From contig DHDO01000071.1 of NCBI GenBank assembly GCA_002399435.1, positions 37,629 through 101,628 of the forward strand: a stretch of 64,000 bases of DNA. The letters run 5' to 3'. This DNA is from Firmicutes bacterium UBA4874. Lineage in GTDB: Bacteria > Bacillota > Clostridia > Caldicoprobacterales > DTU083. Of this stretch, positions 54,001-61,489 are shown piece by piece; the first letter of the stretch is position 1; every line of letters starts with the position of its first letter. Below the pieces are notes generated by a model that did not search any database, was not told the origin of the DNA, and saw only the letters and a list, made by a program, of their open reading frames with translations. Made by a program: the position numbers and the translations under genes.

Positions 54001-56628
54001 AAAAATAAAGCCCAAAAGGATCTGAAAAAGCAGGCTTTTTGTGCCTTCCAACACACCATGGAGCCTTTGTCCGGAATTATTTCCACTTTTATGGGACAGC
54101 AGTTTACCTGCCAGATCCGTAATCAACGGGAAAAGAAGGGTCAGGAAAACAAGTCCAAGCCACAGGGCTACCGATCCCGGCAATATAAGAAGACTCAGGA
54201 TAAGAATGACATATAAAGCGGGAGAAAGCAGACTCCGCCTTAAGTTATCCGCTATTTTCCATTTTGAGATTCCATTCAACGGGTTTTTGGCCAGCTCGCC
54301 TTTCTGATTGCGGACCTGGGATCCCAGCCAGGGAAGCAGCTGCCAGTCCCCCCGTGTCCATCTGTGAAGGCGCATGGTATATCCGATATAGTGGGCGGGA
54401 TATCCGTCGATCAGCTCAATATCCGTAACCAATCCAGCCCTTACGTAGCAGCCTTCCAACAGATCATGGCTCAATACACTGTTTTCCGGAATGGCATCCT
54501 TCATTACCCTGTTGAAAACATCCGGCTGATAGATTCCTTTTCCGGTATAGATTCCTTCCTGAAACAAGTCCTGATATACGTCGGATACGGCAGTGGTGTA
54601 GGGATCCACGCCGGTTTGTCCGGAGAATGTCAGGGAAAAAAATGAACGGCTGGCGCTGTCCACGGACACGCCGATTCTGGGCTGAAGCATTCCATAACCT
54701 TCGACGACCCTTGTTCCGTCTTCGCTCAGTACTGGTTTGTTCAATGGATGGGCAATTGCCCCAATTAGTTTTTTCGCAGCATCCCTGGGCAGTTGGGTAT
54801 CGGCATCCAGGGTAATGACATAAACTATTTTACCCAGGATGGACAAATCCCCCACCTGGACGAAATAACTGGTGTTCCTGCTTCCGGACAACAAGGCATT
54901 GAATTCAACCAACGCTCCTCTTTTTCTTTCCCAGCCCATCCAGGATTTCTGCTTTGGGTTCCACTGGCGATACCGATGAAAAAAGAAGAATATATCTTCC
55001 CTTTCCCGTCCATAGCGCTGGTTCAGTTCATGAATCATCCGTTTTGCCGTATCCACAATGACATTATCGCTGTCTGTCTTTTCCTCCGGTCCATCCTTGT
55101 AATCCCCCAGCAGGGCAAAATGAAGGTTTTCCTCCTGATTGGCAAGATAAAACACTTCCATCTGATCAATGAGCTCCATGACCCGTTTTTCACTGGTCAA
55201 TAAGGCAGGGATGACCACCATGGTACGGTATTCCTCCGGAATTCCTTCTTTCAGTTCCAGCTTGGGAATGTGGAATGGGCTGCATATTCTGGTGGCGGCC
55301 CAATGGACCAGACCAATGGCAATGCTATGGATTGGCAGAAAGGACAAAACGGCAGCAAGCAGCATATTCCAGAAACCCGGGCGGACGGAAGTATGGAAAA
55401 CAGCGGCCAGGAACAATACCATACCCAGCGCCGTCAGCAAACCAATGGATCCGAAATAGAGAATTGCATTCCGTTTTCCTGTTTTCCGACAGGATTGTTT
55501 CCCGCTTAGTTTTGCTTCCAGCAGACTTCTGCCCTGATCGACAATATAGTATCCAATGTGCCGCATCTTCTCCCGGGAATCCTCCTGATTTTCCCTCGCA
55601 CATTCCAATGCTTTTTCAGCAACCTGCAATTCATTGGCACGATGCTTTTTTGCAATCTGCTCCACCTTGTGACGGTAGTTGTTCCTGGATGCAAAATCCA
55701 TCGCAGAATAGATACCGGCGGGATCCTGACGAAGGATGCGATCCAGGATGCTGAGTTGCTCAAAGATTTCATCCCATCTCATATTGGAAATGAGACGCAG
55801 ACTGGTTACCGCATTTCCCATGGAACCCTGACTGGACGCCTGAGTCTGATGAACCTGCTGCACGATTTCATCCGCACTGGTATGCTGCACGGCAAGCTTC
55901 CCATCCACCCATCGGATAATGGGCGCAGCTTCTCCTCCTTCCTCCCTCAGCCGCTGCAACAGCCGTTCTGCATAAACTGGTTTTAGAACTTTATTCGCCG
56001 CATCGTGTTCGGTGATCACTTTTCGAAATTCATCCCGATAGTCAGGGCCCTCCCTGGATTTGGTCAGGCTGTTCACCAGTTTTACAGCCCATTCATCCGC
56101 CTGCTTTCGCAGCTTTATGGACTCGGAAATCATCACAGCGATATCCTTGATGGTTTCCAGCAGGCAAATCCGCAAAAACAACGGAATCGCCCAAAGTTCC
56201 CTGCAGGTTAACGGAGCGTGCGCCTGATATTCCTCCAGAAACGAAACAATGGTATCCTCCTCCAGTCTTCCGTTGAGAAACTCCACCATCTTTGCAGCAA
56301 TTCCGTAAATCCTTGGAAATCCTATATGCTCTCCCTTTGTCAGAACCGGAAGATTCCGGGATAAATCACTGGTAATATGATACTGTGTCTCCTTAAACTG
56401 TTCCTCTATTACATAGAAATTATCCAGCAGCCATTCCGCAGCCGGAACGATGCTTCCCCTGGATTTGATCTCCTCATTTGTGGATTGATAAGCCTGAATC
56501 AGTATCTGATTGGCTTCCTCCAGCCTGGGGAGCTTACATCTTCTGTTCCTGCCCGGAGCTGCGGTTATCTGCTTTACGGCCATTTCCCCTGCAAGTTGTT
56601 TCAATTGTTCCAAGTTTGGCATAATCAC
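48001..56628 (-). CDS. Cyclic beta-1,2-glucan synthase-like protein (GT84-GH94), about 2875 residues
   Basis: The largest gene of the window. The N-terminal region (about residues 1-390) precedes membrane spans near 410-460. A cytoplasmic GT84-type glycosyltransferase follows, with IPALLTSEKRVMELIDQMEV and the DxD-like VITLDADTQLPRD, then more spans (ILILSLLILPGSVALWLGLV). The C-terminal third is a GH94 phosphorylase-like domain with the catalytic Asp region MGGGDWNDGMDQVGMDG and PYVMAADVYAIPPHTGRGG. Length and order match NdvB/Cgs of Rhizobium and Brucella, which make cyclic beta-1,2-glucan. The start is GTG at 56628 (AAAGGAG at 5 bases) or ATG at 56622; the frame is open to 56688. No exporter such as ndvA is near. 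Confidence 0.88.
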   Translation of the reverse strand: MIMPNLEQLKQLAGEMAVKQITAAPGRNRRCKLPRLEEANQILIQAYQSTNEEIKSRGSIVPAAEWLLDNFYVIEEQFKETQYHITSDLSRNLPVLTKGEHIGFPRIYGIAAKMVEFLNGRLEEDTIVSFLEEYQAHAPLTCRELWAIPLFLRICLLETIKDIAVMISESIKLRKQADEWAVKLVNSLTKSREGPDYRDEFRKVITEHDAANKVLKPVYAERLLQRLREEGGEAAPIIRWVDGKLAVQHTSADEIVQQVHQTQASSQGSMGNAVTSLRLISNMRWDEIFEQLSILDRILRQDPAGIYSAMDFASRNNYRHKVEQIAKKHRANELQVAEKALECARENQEDSREKMRHIGYYIVDQGRSLLEAKLSGKQSCRKTGKRNAILYFGSIGLLTALGMVLFLAAVFHTSVRPGFWNMLLAAVLSFLPIHSIAIGLVHWAATRICSPFHIPKLELKEGIPEEYRTMVVIPALLTSEKRVMELIDQMEVFYLANQEENLHFALLGDYKDGPEEKTDSDNVIVDTAKRMIHELNQRYGREREDIFFFFHRYRQWNPKQKSWMGWERKRGALVEFNALLSGSRNTSYFVQVGDLSILGKIVYVITLDADTQLPRDAAKKLIGAIAHPLNKPVLSEDGTRVVEGYGMLQPRIGVSVDSASRSFFSLTFSGQTGVDPYTTAVSDVYQDLFQEGIYTGKGIYQPDVFNRVMKDAIPENSVLSHDLLEGCYVRAGLVTDIELIDGYPAHYIGYTMRLHRWTRGDWQLLPWLGSQVRNQKGELAKNPLNGISKWKIADNLRRSLLSPALYVILILSLLILPGSVALWLGLVFLTLLFPLITDLAGKLLSHKSGNNSGQRLHGVLEGTKSLLFQILLGFIFLAHQSHVMLDAVSRSVWRVTVSHQNMMEWVTAADSDRRFRGELSDYWDKMRAPALLSVVFFIATITARPEYWPYSLLFTVCWVSSPYIAYLVSKPKNRRIPKLSAEQDFKIRGIAYKTWSFFNELVTSKENWLPPDNYQEDPPIGVAHRTSPTNIGLYLLSILTARDLGYIGTLEAVKRIGNTIGTMLRLEQWKGHYYNWYHTQTLEPLRPLYVSTVDNGNLIGYLITLSQGIEELFRRPLIGKENIAGLRDVLSLNSKKQDMEHQSLLNTLMDSETVSVSEWLMLLDDLKGQSKAVDQLITEYETEEELFFPWSRLLQKIPATLLSEKGVYQETSRKMSELLKQLNGPISLQNIYDNYLGILKSLSETMVSLNRDACQSSGFRESGKWLKDMEISLAGSYSAIRDFASRCHRLRSEIKDIIDKMDFRLLYDEKQELLSIGYNVEDGHLTKSYYDLLASEARQSSFVAIAKGDIPQKHWFKLGRSLALVGDLRVLISWSGTMFEYLMPLLIMKNYDYTLLDETYAAVIRGQKQFSEQRHLPWGVSESGFYAFDLHLNYQYKAFGIPHLGLKRGLINDMVVAPYAGILALPLEPAVAFHNMEVLASEGLEGPYGFYEAIDYTPERLPKKRKSMVVKSFMAHHQGMALIAINNYLNNNVMQARFHSAPMIKATELLLQERMPRREIYIKDYEDLVSPDLEEGRKHQEAQAKRTIHTPHTVLPETVLLSNGNYTVMLTNSGGGFSQYSGQAITRWRKDITRDDWGEMFYIANLNSNTYWSAAYHPAGILPEDYKVVFETDRASFDRKDGNIETRMEVVVSPEYNGEIRRISLTNHGESGRMMEVTSYSEIVLAPFSADLAHPAFSNLFVQTEFHPERNILLATRRPREKTQKSLWMFHTVVAEGETVGSIQYETDRARFIGRGRTLKDPQVMDPEFPLSDSAGAVLDPIMSIRRRIYLSAGETIRISYVTGVADSRESAIAQARECQSRNVANRAMELAWTHSQVELRYLNISAGRANLYQAMASQILYNRPPSDWKREMTRKNRKGRSTLWAYGISGDLPIVLLRVSRMEHMELVQQMLTAHEYMRLKGLQVDLVLLNEYGSSYEQPVNERLRELAGISHARDLMDKPGGVFLRQSSNIPKEDLCLLFSAARLILNGDDGSISSQLLLNKKSNETIPPLNTQDIDYHVVSKNEIPRPEGLAYFNDMGGFSEDGKEYVVYLKDRKVTPLPWSNIIANPEFGFLVTESGSGYTWCGNSRENKLTPWSNDPIRDPSGEILYVRDDNTGEYWTITPMPVREAESYRIRHGQGYTVFEHASHGMMARQTMLVPLKDPVKLICVSLKNNTDQRRKLSLFFYVEWVLGVNREESSPFILTEFDGKTNSMQAYNYYQEEFAGRTAFLSCNREIRSYTSDRREFIGRNGSLDQPACMTRVHLSNRADEGFDPCSAIQVSIELSPGEEEDVLFCLGQGKDPDQVREIQSRYPDRKSAEKALEEVKAFWENILGTLHVKTPDPSMDLLLNRWLLYQAYACRIMARTGFYQAGGAFGFRDQLQDTMALVYSAPERTREQILLSAAHQFPEGDVLHWWHPPFRGVRTRITDDLLFLPFVTADYIEATGDESVLEEPVAFLSESGPLEPGEQDRYAIYQASEDQSCIYDHCIRALEHAMQFGSHGLPLMGGGDWNDGMDQVGMDGKGESVWLGWFLYDVLNRFLPICRKRGDMERAERYAKTAETLQTSIEMNAWDGGWYRRAYFDDGTPLGSERNEECRIDLISQSWAALSGGGKKERVREALRAVQNYLVDEDAGLIRLLTPPFDQSNLEPGYIKGYVPGVRENGGQYTHAAVWSVLAFAATGDGNTAWRLFHLINPINHTGTHLDASRYKAEPYVMAADVYAIPPHTGRGGWSWYTGAAGWMYRTGIGGILGFQRKASSFTIHPCIPEDWSGFTMEYHYGSTKYLIDVENPNKVQQGIAEMKLDGQILSDREVPLSDDGKEHHVRVLMGNIL

Positions 56629-56729
56629 AAATGCTCCTTTGCATCGACGATATGACCTGGATTTTTTCCAGTTCAAAAAAAGAATCAACAGCTTGGATCA
56701 AATAAGCCCTGATTCCTTCTCATAAAGGC

Positions 56730-56800
56730 AAAATATAGTATGTTCCGTATGGATTCAAATTATCCGCATTTCCTGAGCAAACTACGGCATACTATATTTT
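56730..56800. repeat. Long inverted repeat upstream of the glucan synthase gene
   Basis: AAAATATAGTATG (56730-56742) and CATACTATATTTT (56788-56800) are perfect 13-base complements, extended after a 2-base bulge by CCGTA/TACGG. The loop is about 33 bases. It lies about 100 bases before the glucan synthase start, so it could be an operator, promoter pair or leader structure. TATATT-like -10 sequences occur in both arms. Confidence 0.65.
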
Positions 56801-56891
56801 ACAGCAAAAGAGTATGCAAATATTGTTGTTTTTGAAAAAAGAATGTTGAATCATGCCATGTTTCATTTATTAGAATATTATAGACAACAGC

Positions 56892-56963
56892 ATATCCACA
56901 TTATGCACAGAGTTATCCACAGGCCCGAGGCCAAATTCCAGAGAATCTCCTCCCTTATCCACA
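56892..56963 (+). promoter_or_regulatory. Cluster of four DnaA-box-like sites
   Basis: In one 72-base stretch and the same orientation lie ATATCCACA (56892), TTATGCACA (56901), TTATCCACA (56913) and TTATCCACA (56955). Two match the strict DnaA box TTATCCACA, one the relaxed TTATNCACA, and one differs at the first base. The region is non-coding, between tsaD and the glucan synthase; about 400 bases hold this cluster, an AT-rich flank (56801-56880), the long inverted repeat, and nothing else I can identify. Bacillus has similar DnaA-box clusters away from oriC. No dnaA or dnaN is present, so an origin is unlikely. Confidence 0.6.
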
Positions 56964-57030
56964 TCCGGGTCCCACGGGTTATTCCCAGCGTTTCTTTTTT
57001 GTCCATGGAAAGGTTTATGAAAGATCCCAT

Positions 57031-58125
57031 TCATAAACTTTCCGGACGTTTCGAATAAGCCCGTCCGGGCAGCGAAAGATGGGGAACGGCATTCAGGGAT
57101 AAATCGGAAAGATTGCCTTTTTGCAGCTGATAGTAGCCGGCGCAGGCAATCATGGCAGCATTGTCCGTACACAAAACGGGCTGCGGATAGAGTACACGGA
57201 TGTGCCTTTTTTCCGCTTCTTTCTCCATTCCTTGTCGTAAGGCAGAATTTGCCGCTACTCCTCCTGCCATGGCAATGCACTCACTATTCAGCATTCGCGC
57301 ACTGTTCATCGCATTTTCTATGAGTACATCCACCACTGCTTTCTGAAAGCTGGCAGCCACATCTTCACAGGAGACCGTCTCTCCCTTTTGTTCCTTGTTG
57401 TGCAGATAATTGATCACGGAAGTTTTGAGACCGCTAAAGCTGAAGTCAAGAGGATGATCCTTGATATGGGACCGTGGAAATGCCACAGCATCGGGATTTC
57501 CACGTTTGGCCAGCCGATCCACAGCCGGTCCGCCGGGGTATTCCAGTCCCAATGCCCTTGCCACCTTGTCGAACGCCTCTCCTGCGGCATCGTCCCGGGT
57601 TTGTCCGATCATTTCATAACAGCCGTAATCCGTTACGGAGACCAATTGGGTATGACCTCCGGAAACAACCAGGCAAAGAAAAGGAGGAACCAGTTCCTTG
57701 TGCTGGATATAATTTGCACTGATATGTCCTTCCAGATGATGGACACCAATCAGGGGCCTGTTCAATCCAAATGCAAACGCCTTGGCTGCGGAAACCCCTA
57801 CCAGCAGGGCCCCCACCAGACCCGGGCCATAGGTAACCGCCACAGCGTCCAGCCGGGATTTGGGCACGCCGGATTGCCGCAGGGCCTCTCCGATGACTTC
57901 ATTGATTGCCTCCACATGCTTTCGGGAAGCGATTTCAGGTACCACCCCTCCATATGTCCTGTGGGTGGCAATCTGAGACGCAATGACATTGCTAAGTACC
58001 TCCCGTCCGTTTCGAACCACAGCGGCAGCGGTTTCATCGCAGGAACTCTCAATGCCAAGTATGAAAACTTCTTTTTGTTCCTTTATGGAATTTACTTTTT
58101 CCTTCATTTGTTGAAAATACGACAT
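57031..58125 (-). CDS. tsaD: tRNA N6-threonylcarbamoyltransferase TsaD
   Basis: TsaD joins threonylcarbamoyl to A37 of tRNAs reading ANN codons, together with TsaB and TsaE, both encoded upstream. The 364-residue ASKHA protein begins about 23 residues before the family start ([17 protein letters not shown]) and has the metal motif [10 protein letters not shown] and [13 protein letters not shown]. The C-terminus has [24 protein letters not shown]. It ends the tsaE-tsaB-rimI-membrane protein-tsaD group. Confidence 0.97.
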   Translation of the reverse strand: MSYFQQMKEKVNSIKEQKEVFILGIESSCDETAAAVVRNGREVLSNVIASQIATHRTYGGVVPEIASRKHVEAINEVIGEALRQSGVPKSRLDAVAVTYGPGLVGALLVGVSAAKAFAFGLNRPLIGVHHLEGHISANYIQHKELVPPFLCLVVSGGHTQLVSVTDYGCYEMIGQTRDDAAGEAFDKVARALGLEYPGGPAVDRLAKRGNPDAVAFPRSHIKDHPLDFSFSGLKTSVINYLHNKEQKGETVSCEDVAASFQKAVVDVLIENAMNSARMLNSECIAMAGGVAANSALRQGMEKEAEKRHIRVLYPQPVLCTDNAAMIACAGYYQLQKGNLSDLSLNAVPHLSLPGRAYSKRPESL

Positions 58126-58137
58126 GTTTTCTCCTTC

Positions 58138-58866
58138 TTATTTGTAAGCCGGCTTTTCCTGCCCTGCATTCTTCCGGCGCTGCCTTCTGGACTGCCGATG
58201 CAGAAAAATCGCCGGGATCGCCAAAATAATGCTTCCCCCTGCAAAAAACACCATTACACGCTGTACCGCATGATTGAAAAAGGATTCGGGAAGCATTTGT
58301 ATCATAATGTCCGTTTCCGGATTTAACAGCCATAAATCATTATCAAAGAACAGATAATGAAACTGATCCCAATAATAGGTAAAGTTGGAACGAACCAGAG
58401 GAATCAAAACAGCAAGCAGCACCAGCAAAACCGCACCGGCTGCCAGGTAAGAGGAAGCAAGAAACCGGAGAGGATGCTTTCCACTGTTAAAATACAGGAT
58501 CGTACCAAGGAGCAGAATTCCGAAAATGGAAAACTTCCGAAGCCGTTCTGCAAAATTGAACAGTTTTCGGACATCCACCATATGGGCGGTTTCCCGATCA
58601 TTAAACACCAGGCGGCGTTCTCCCCGAATTTCCGCTTCCACGTCCAGGGAGTCCCGCTTTCCCCGGATGTAATCCACCAGCACTCCGGTTACACGGGACA
58701 GATCCCCCCGGGAGATTCCGATGGTCTCTGCGGTATTCAGCCGGTTATACTGCCTTTCATAAAATGCTTCGTTATAGGCAGTCCATTGGATCCCGGTAAC
58801 CAGCAAAACCGGAAAAACAAGAGCGGAAATCAGAAAGCCTGTCAGATAATTTATTTTGCTTCTCAT
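58138..58866 (-). CDS. TIGR01906-type integral membrane protein
   Basis: The protein begins MRSKINYLTGFLISALVFPV with a membrane span, followed by an extracytoplasmic stretch and three further spans (FGILLLGTILYF, AAGAVLLVLLAVLIPL, and VMVFFAGGSIILAIPAIFLH), and the pattern TYYWDQFHYLFFDNDLWLLN that marks this uncharacterised family. Function unknown. It starts at the rimI stop codon and lies 12 bases before tsaD, so it is transcribed with the t6A genes. Start ATG at 58866 is chosen as the nearest family start; SD spacing is long. Confidence 0.78.
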   Translation of the reverse strand: MRSKINYLTGFLISALVFPVLLVTGIQWTAYNEAFYERQYNRLNTAETIGISRGDLSRVTGVLVDYIRGKRDSLDVEAEIRGERRLVFNDRETAHMVDVRKLFNFAERLRKFSIFGILLLGTILYFNSGKHPLRFLASSYLAAGAVLLVLLAVLIPLVRSNFTYYWDQFHYLFFDNDLWLLNPETDIMIQMLPESFFNHAVQRVMVFFAGGSIILAIPAIFLHRQSRRQRRKNAGQEKPAYK

Positions 58867-59333
58867 TTTGATATCCGAACCTCCCCCCGTATATGAAAGT
58901 TCCACATAATCAATGCATCTTCCCGATTGTTGCTGTAATACCCTTTCCGGACTCCTCCCCTCTCAAATCCCATGGATTCATACAGGTGAATGGCAGGGCG
59001 GTTGGATACCCGGACCTCCAGGGTCATACGTTCGATGCCCAGCCGGGAAGCTTCCTGCATCAGGGTCTGCATAATCATGCGGCCAAACCCCCGGTTTCGG
59101 TAATCCGGATGAACCGCAATATTGGTAATGTGCGCTTCGTCCAGTATCAGCCACATTCCCCCGTATCCGACGACTTTGCCATCCGCCCGGACGGTGAAGT
59201 ATCTGGCACATTTATTTTCCTCCACCTCCAGCCGTAATGACTCCCTGGACCATGGCAGGGAGAAGCAAAGTTTTTCCAGCCGGGATATGTCTTCCAGCTC
59301 TGCGGAGGTCATGGGTCCGATCTGCCCATTCAT
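58863..59333 (-). CDS. rimI: Ribosomal protein S18 alanine N-acetyltransferase RimI
   Basis: RimI acetylates the N-terminus of ribosomal protein S18 (and in some bacteria EF-Tu). The 156-residue GNAT protein begins MNGQIGPMTSAELEDISRLE and has VHPDYRNRGFGRMIMQTLMQ with the acetyl-CoA motif, and MTLEVRVSNRPAIHLYESMG. The ATG at 59333 overlaps the tsaB stop codon (ATGA); a much longer frame to 59732 is out of frame with tsaB and rejected. tsaB-rimI is a widespread pair. Confidence 0.95.
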   Translation of the reverse strand: MNGQIGPMTSAELEDISRLEKLCFSLPWSRESLRLEVEENKCARYFTVRADGKVVGYGGMWLILDEAHITNIAVHPDYRNRGFGRMIMQTLMQEASRLGIERMTLEVRVSNRPAIHLYESMGFERGGVRKGYYSNNREDALIMWNFHIRGEVRISK

Positions 59334-60064
59334 GGCGTTTCCCTCTTTTCTTTTCCACTGGCCTGCTGCTGTCGGGCTCTTTTTTGCTCGGCCTGCGACG
59401 GTCTCAGGTAGAACGGCTTTAAGTTCTGGTACGGGACCGCTTTTCCTTCCGCCGCTTCCCTCATACCAAGCCATCCGATCACCGAAGCACGTTGATAGGT
59501 GAGATAAGGGGGGACGAACCATGCAGACTTCCCCAGTCTTGCCGATAGCCTGTCCCGATAAACCGGAATGCCGTCTCCCACAAAGTATACGCTCTTTTGA
59601 GAGAGAATCAGCTGATCCGCCAGCTGTTCCACAGGAAGGGCGGAATACGGCATCAGGGGAACATAGCGGCTTCCTTCCCGGCGATAGAGGCAGGTATAAA
59701 CCTGGTCTCTTCTCGCATCCATAACGGGACAAACCAATGCATCCTCCGGACCTGTCACATTGTACGCCAGAGCATCCAGGGTAGAGACAGCTGCTGCAGG
59801 CTTTTCCACTGCCTGGGCCAGTCCCTTGACGGTGGAAATGCCAATGCGCAGGCCGGTAAAGGATCCCGGTCCTCCGGAAACTGCAAACAGATCGATCTGC
59901 TTCAGTGTCAGCTGACAGGAGTCCAAAGCTTGCTCCACCATGGGCATCAGGATCACCGAATGGTTTTTTTCATGATGCTGAACTTCCTCATACAAAAGCC
60001 GGTCCGCATCCAAAATGGCTACGCCGGCGACAACAGAGGATGAATCAATGGCCAATACCTTCAT
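59330..60064 (-). CDS. tsaB: TsaB: t6A biosynthesis partner of TsaD
   Basis: TsaB is the inactive homologue that activates TsaD. The 244-residue protein begins MKVLAIDSSSVVAGVAILDA and has GGPGSFTGLRIGISTVKGLA and VCPVMDARRDQVYTCLY. The C-terminal tail (from EGKAVPYQNLKPFYLRPSQA) is typical, with an added K/R/Q-rich end. The ATG at 60064 lies within the tsaE 3' end, whose GGAGGAGG serves as SD; the gene overlaps tsaE by 20 bases. Confidence 0.95.
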   Translation of the reverse strand: MKVLAIDSSSVVAGVAILDADRLLYEEVQHHEKNHSVILMPMVEQALDSCQLTLKQIDLFAVSGGPGSFTGLRIGISTVKGLAQAVEKPAAAVSTLDALAYNVTGPEDALVCPVMDARRDQVYTCLYRREGSRYVPLMPYSALPVEQLADQLILSQKSVYFVGDGIPVYRDRLSARLGKSAWFVPPYLTYQRASVIGWLGMREAAEGKAVPYQNLKPFYLRPSQAEQKRARQQQASGKEKRETP

Positions 60065-60524
60065 AAGGGCGAAGCACCTCCTCCAACTCTTCAAATCTAC
60101 TGCCAAACGGTTCCAGAGTGATTTTCCTCCGGGTCGCAGAATCCATTTGGGACAGGCCTATTTTCATATATTCCTCCGGAAGCAGACCGCCCATTCGCTC
60201 CGGCCACTCTACAATGGCAATCCCGTCTCCATAAAAATACTCTTCATAATCCAGGTCATAAAGCTCTTCCGGCCGGATCAGACGATACAGATCAAAATGA
60301 TAGACCGGATATTTGCCGACATACGGATTCATCAGGGTAAAGGTCGGACTGGTAATCCTATCGGAAACGCCCATGCCACAGGCAATCCCCCTGGCTAAAA
60401 CGGTTTTGCCGCTTCCCAGATCTCCATACAGCAAGAGGATATCTCCCGGTCTTACGTTTTCCCCGATGCGTTTGCCAAAGCTCAGGGTATCCTCTTCGGA
60501 CTCTGATATCCATATCAAAATCAT
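60045..60524 (-). CDS. tsaE: TsaE: t6A biosynthesis ATPase
   Basis: TsaE is the P-loop ATPase that resets the TsaBD complex. The 159-residue protein has LLLYGDLGSGKTVLARGIA (Walker A GDLGSGKT) and ITSPTFTLMNPY, plus FHFDLYRL-type segment YHFDLYRLIRPEELYDL and AIVEWPERM. It is the first gene of the t6A operon. The start of about 15 residues before the P-loop region is usual. SD GGAGGTGA. Confidence 0.95.
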   Translation of the reverse strand: MILIWISESEEDTLSFGKRIGENVRPGDILLLYGDLGSGKTVLARGIACGMGVSDRITSPTFTLMNPYVGKYPVYHFDLYRLIRPEELYDLDYEEYFYGDGIAIVEWPERMGGLLPEEYMKIGLSQMDSATRRKITLEPFGSRFEELEEVLRPYEGIGH

Positions 60525-60586
60525 TCACCTCCAAATCAATTTATTTTTGAAAGGAAATCTCCAATCCTTCCGGTATGATATCCCAT

Positions 60587-60595
60587 ATTATATCA
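60587..60595 (-). promoter_or_regulatory. Probable t6A operon promoter (extended -10)
   Basis: An extended -10 TGATATAAT lies on the minus strand about 60 bases before the tsaE start and 22 bases after ribU ends. No good -35 is visible; the extended -10 may compensate. A small AATTCTCC/GGAGATT hairpin (about 60600-60617) overlaps the -35 position. Confidence 0.45.
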
Positions 60596-60616
60596 TAAGG
60601 AATCTCCTGCGGAGAA

Positions 60617-61237
60617 TTATTTATGCAGAACAGGGGACAGCTTCTTATAGATCAGCATCGTTCCCGCAGACAGGACAATGCTCTTGAACAGGTTAAAAGG
60701 GGCGATACCAAACAAAACCAGGGTCCTTACACTGGTAATGGCATTGCCCGGCGCTGCAGCAAGAATCTGGTCCAGTGGCATGAATTTCTGATACAGGGGA
60801 AGAATCAGGAAAGCATTGGTAAAGCATGCCACCACCGTCATAACCACAGTACCAATCAGCATCCCGACAACGGCATGCTTTTTATCCTTGTGCCGCAAGT
60901 AAAACACGGAGGCCGGCACGACAAAACAGCACCCCACGATAAAATTGGACAGCTCTCCGATTCCTACGGTATCGGTTCCCTTAATCAGGATAATCAGGAT
61001 GTTCTTGATCAATTCAACCAGAACTCCGGCTGCCGGACCGATGGCAAACCCACCCAGCAGTGCCGGAAGATCACTGAGATCCATTTTCAGAAATGCCGGA
61101 AAAACAGCGACGATGGGAAAGGAAAGCATCATCAGTACAAAGGACACGGCGGAAAGCATGGCAATCTTCACCAGATTCCTGGTGCTCCAATTCATTTTCA
61201 AAGTCCCGGCTGCCCTGACATGACGATCGTGATTCAT
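60617..61237 (-). CDS. ribU: Riboflavin ECF transporter S component RibU
   Basis: RibU is the substrate-binding membrane subunit of an energy-coupling-factor transporter for riboflavin. The 206-residue protein has about six membrane spans with LSFPIVAVFPAFLKMDLSDLPALLGG, the S-component signature, and VELIKNILIILIKGTDTVGIGE. The ATG at 61237 has SD AGGAGG; the frame is open to 61288 but that part is leader. An FMN riboswitch and terminator lie upstream, which confirm the substrate. The shared ECF ATPase and T component are elsewhere. Confidence 0.95.
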   Translation of the reverse strand: MNHDRHVRAAGTLKMNWSTRNLVKIAMLSAVSFVLMMLSFPIVAVFPAFLKMDLSDLPALLGGFAIGPAAGVLVELIKNILIILIKGTDTVGIGELSNFIVGCCFVVPASVFYLRHKDKKHAVVGMLIGTVVMTVVACFTNAFLILPLYQKFMPLDQILAAAPGNAITSVRTLVLFGIAPFNLFKSIVLSAGTMLIYKKLSPVLHK

Positions 61238-61293
61238 AGATATCTCCTCCTGAAAATATAGAAATAACAAAGAAATAAAAAATACCATGAACG

Positions 61294-61326
61294 TAAAAAC
61301 GCTCCCGAAAAACCTTCAGAAGCGTC
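61294..61326 (-). terminator. Riboswitch-linked terminator of ribU
   Basis: On the minus strand ACGCTTC pairs with GGGAGCGT (one G-U pair) around a loop and is followed by five T. It lies 15 bases after the FMN riboswitch and 57 bases before ribU, the position of an FMN-controlled terminator. Confidence 0.7.
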
Positions 61327-61341
61327 AGAAAACAAATATAA

Positions 61342-61465
61342 CACCTTCTCCTATCCAGACTATACTGTCGGTCCCGGAATTCCACCGGATCCATCCTCTG
61401 AAGACTACTCTCCAAGGATTCGCGGACTTTACCGCCGGTCGGGAATTGCACCCTGCCCTGAAAGT
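61342..61465 (-). ncRNA. FMN riboswitch (RFN element)
   Basis: The minus strand carries the conserved RFN blocks in order: CAGGGCAGGGTGCAATTCCC, GACCGGCGGTAAAGTCCGCG, ATCCGGTGGAATTCCGGGAC and CGACAGTATAGTCTGGATAG, then GAGAAGG. The distal stem closes with complementary ends. FMN binding would favour the downstream terminator and lower ribU expression. Confidence 0.95.
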
Positions 61466-61489
61466 TTATTGATGATTCATTTATCCATG

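Noticed and set aside
56892-56963. Chromosome origin (oriC)
   Set aside because: DnaA-box-like sites occur, but no dnaA, dnaN, recF or gyrase genes are present and transcription direction does not switch here.
59334-59732. Upstream extension of the rimI frame
   Set aside because: This part is out of frame within tsaB; the real rimI start overlaps the tsaB stop codon (ATGA) and gives a family-length protein.
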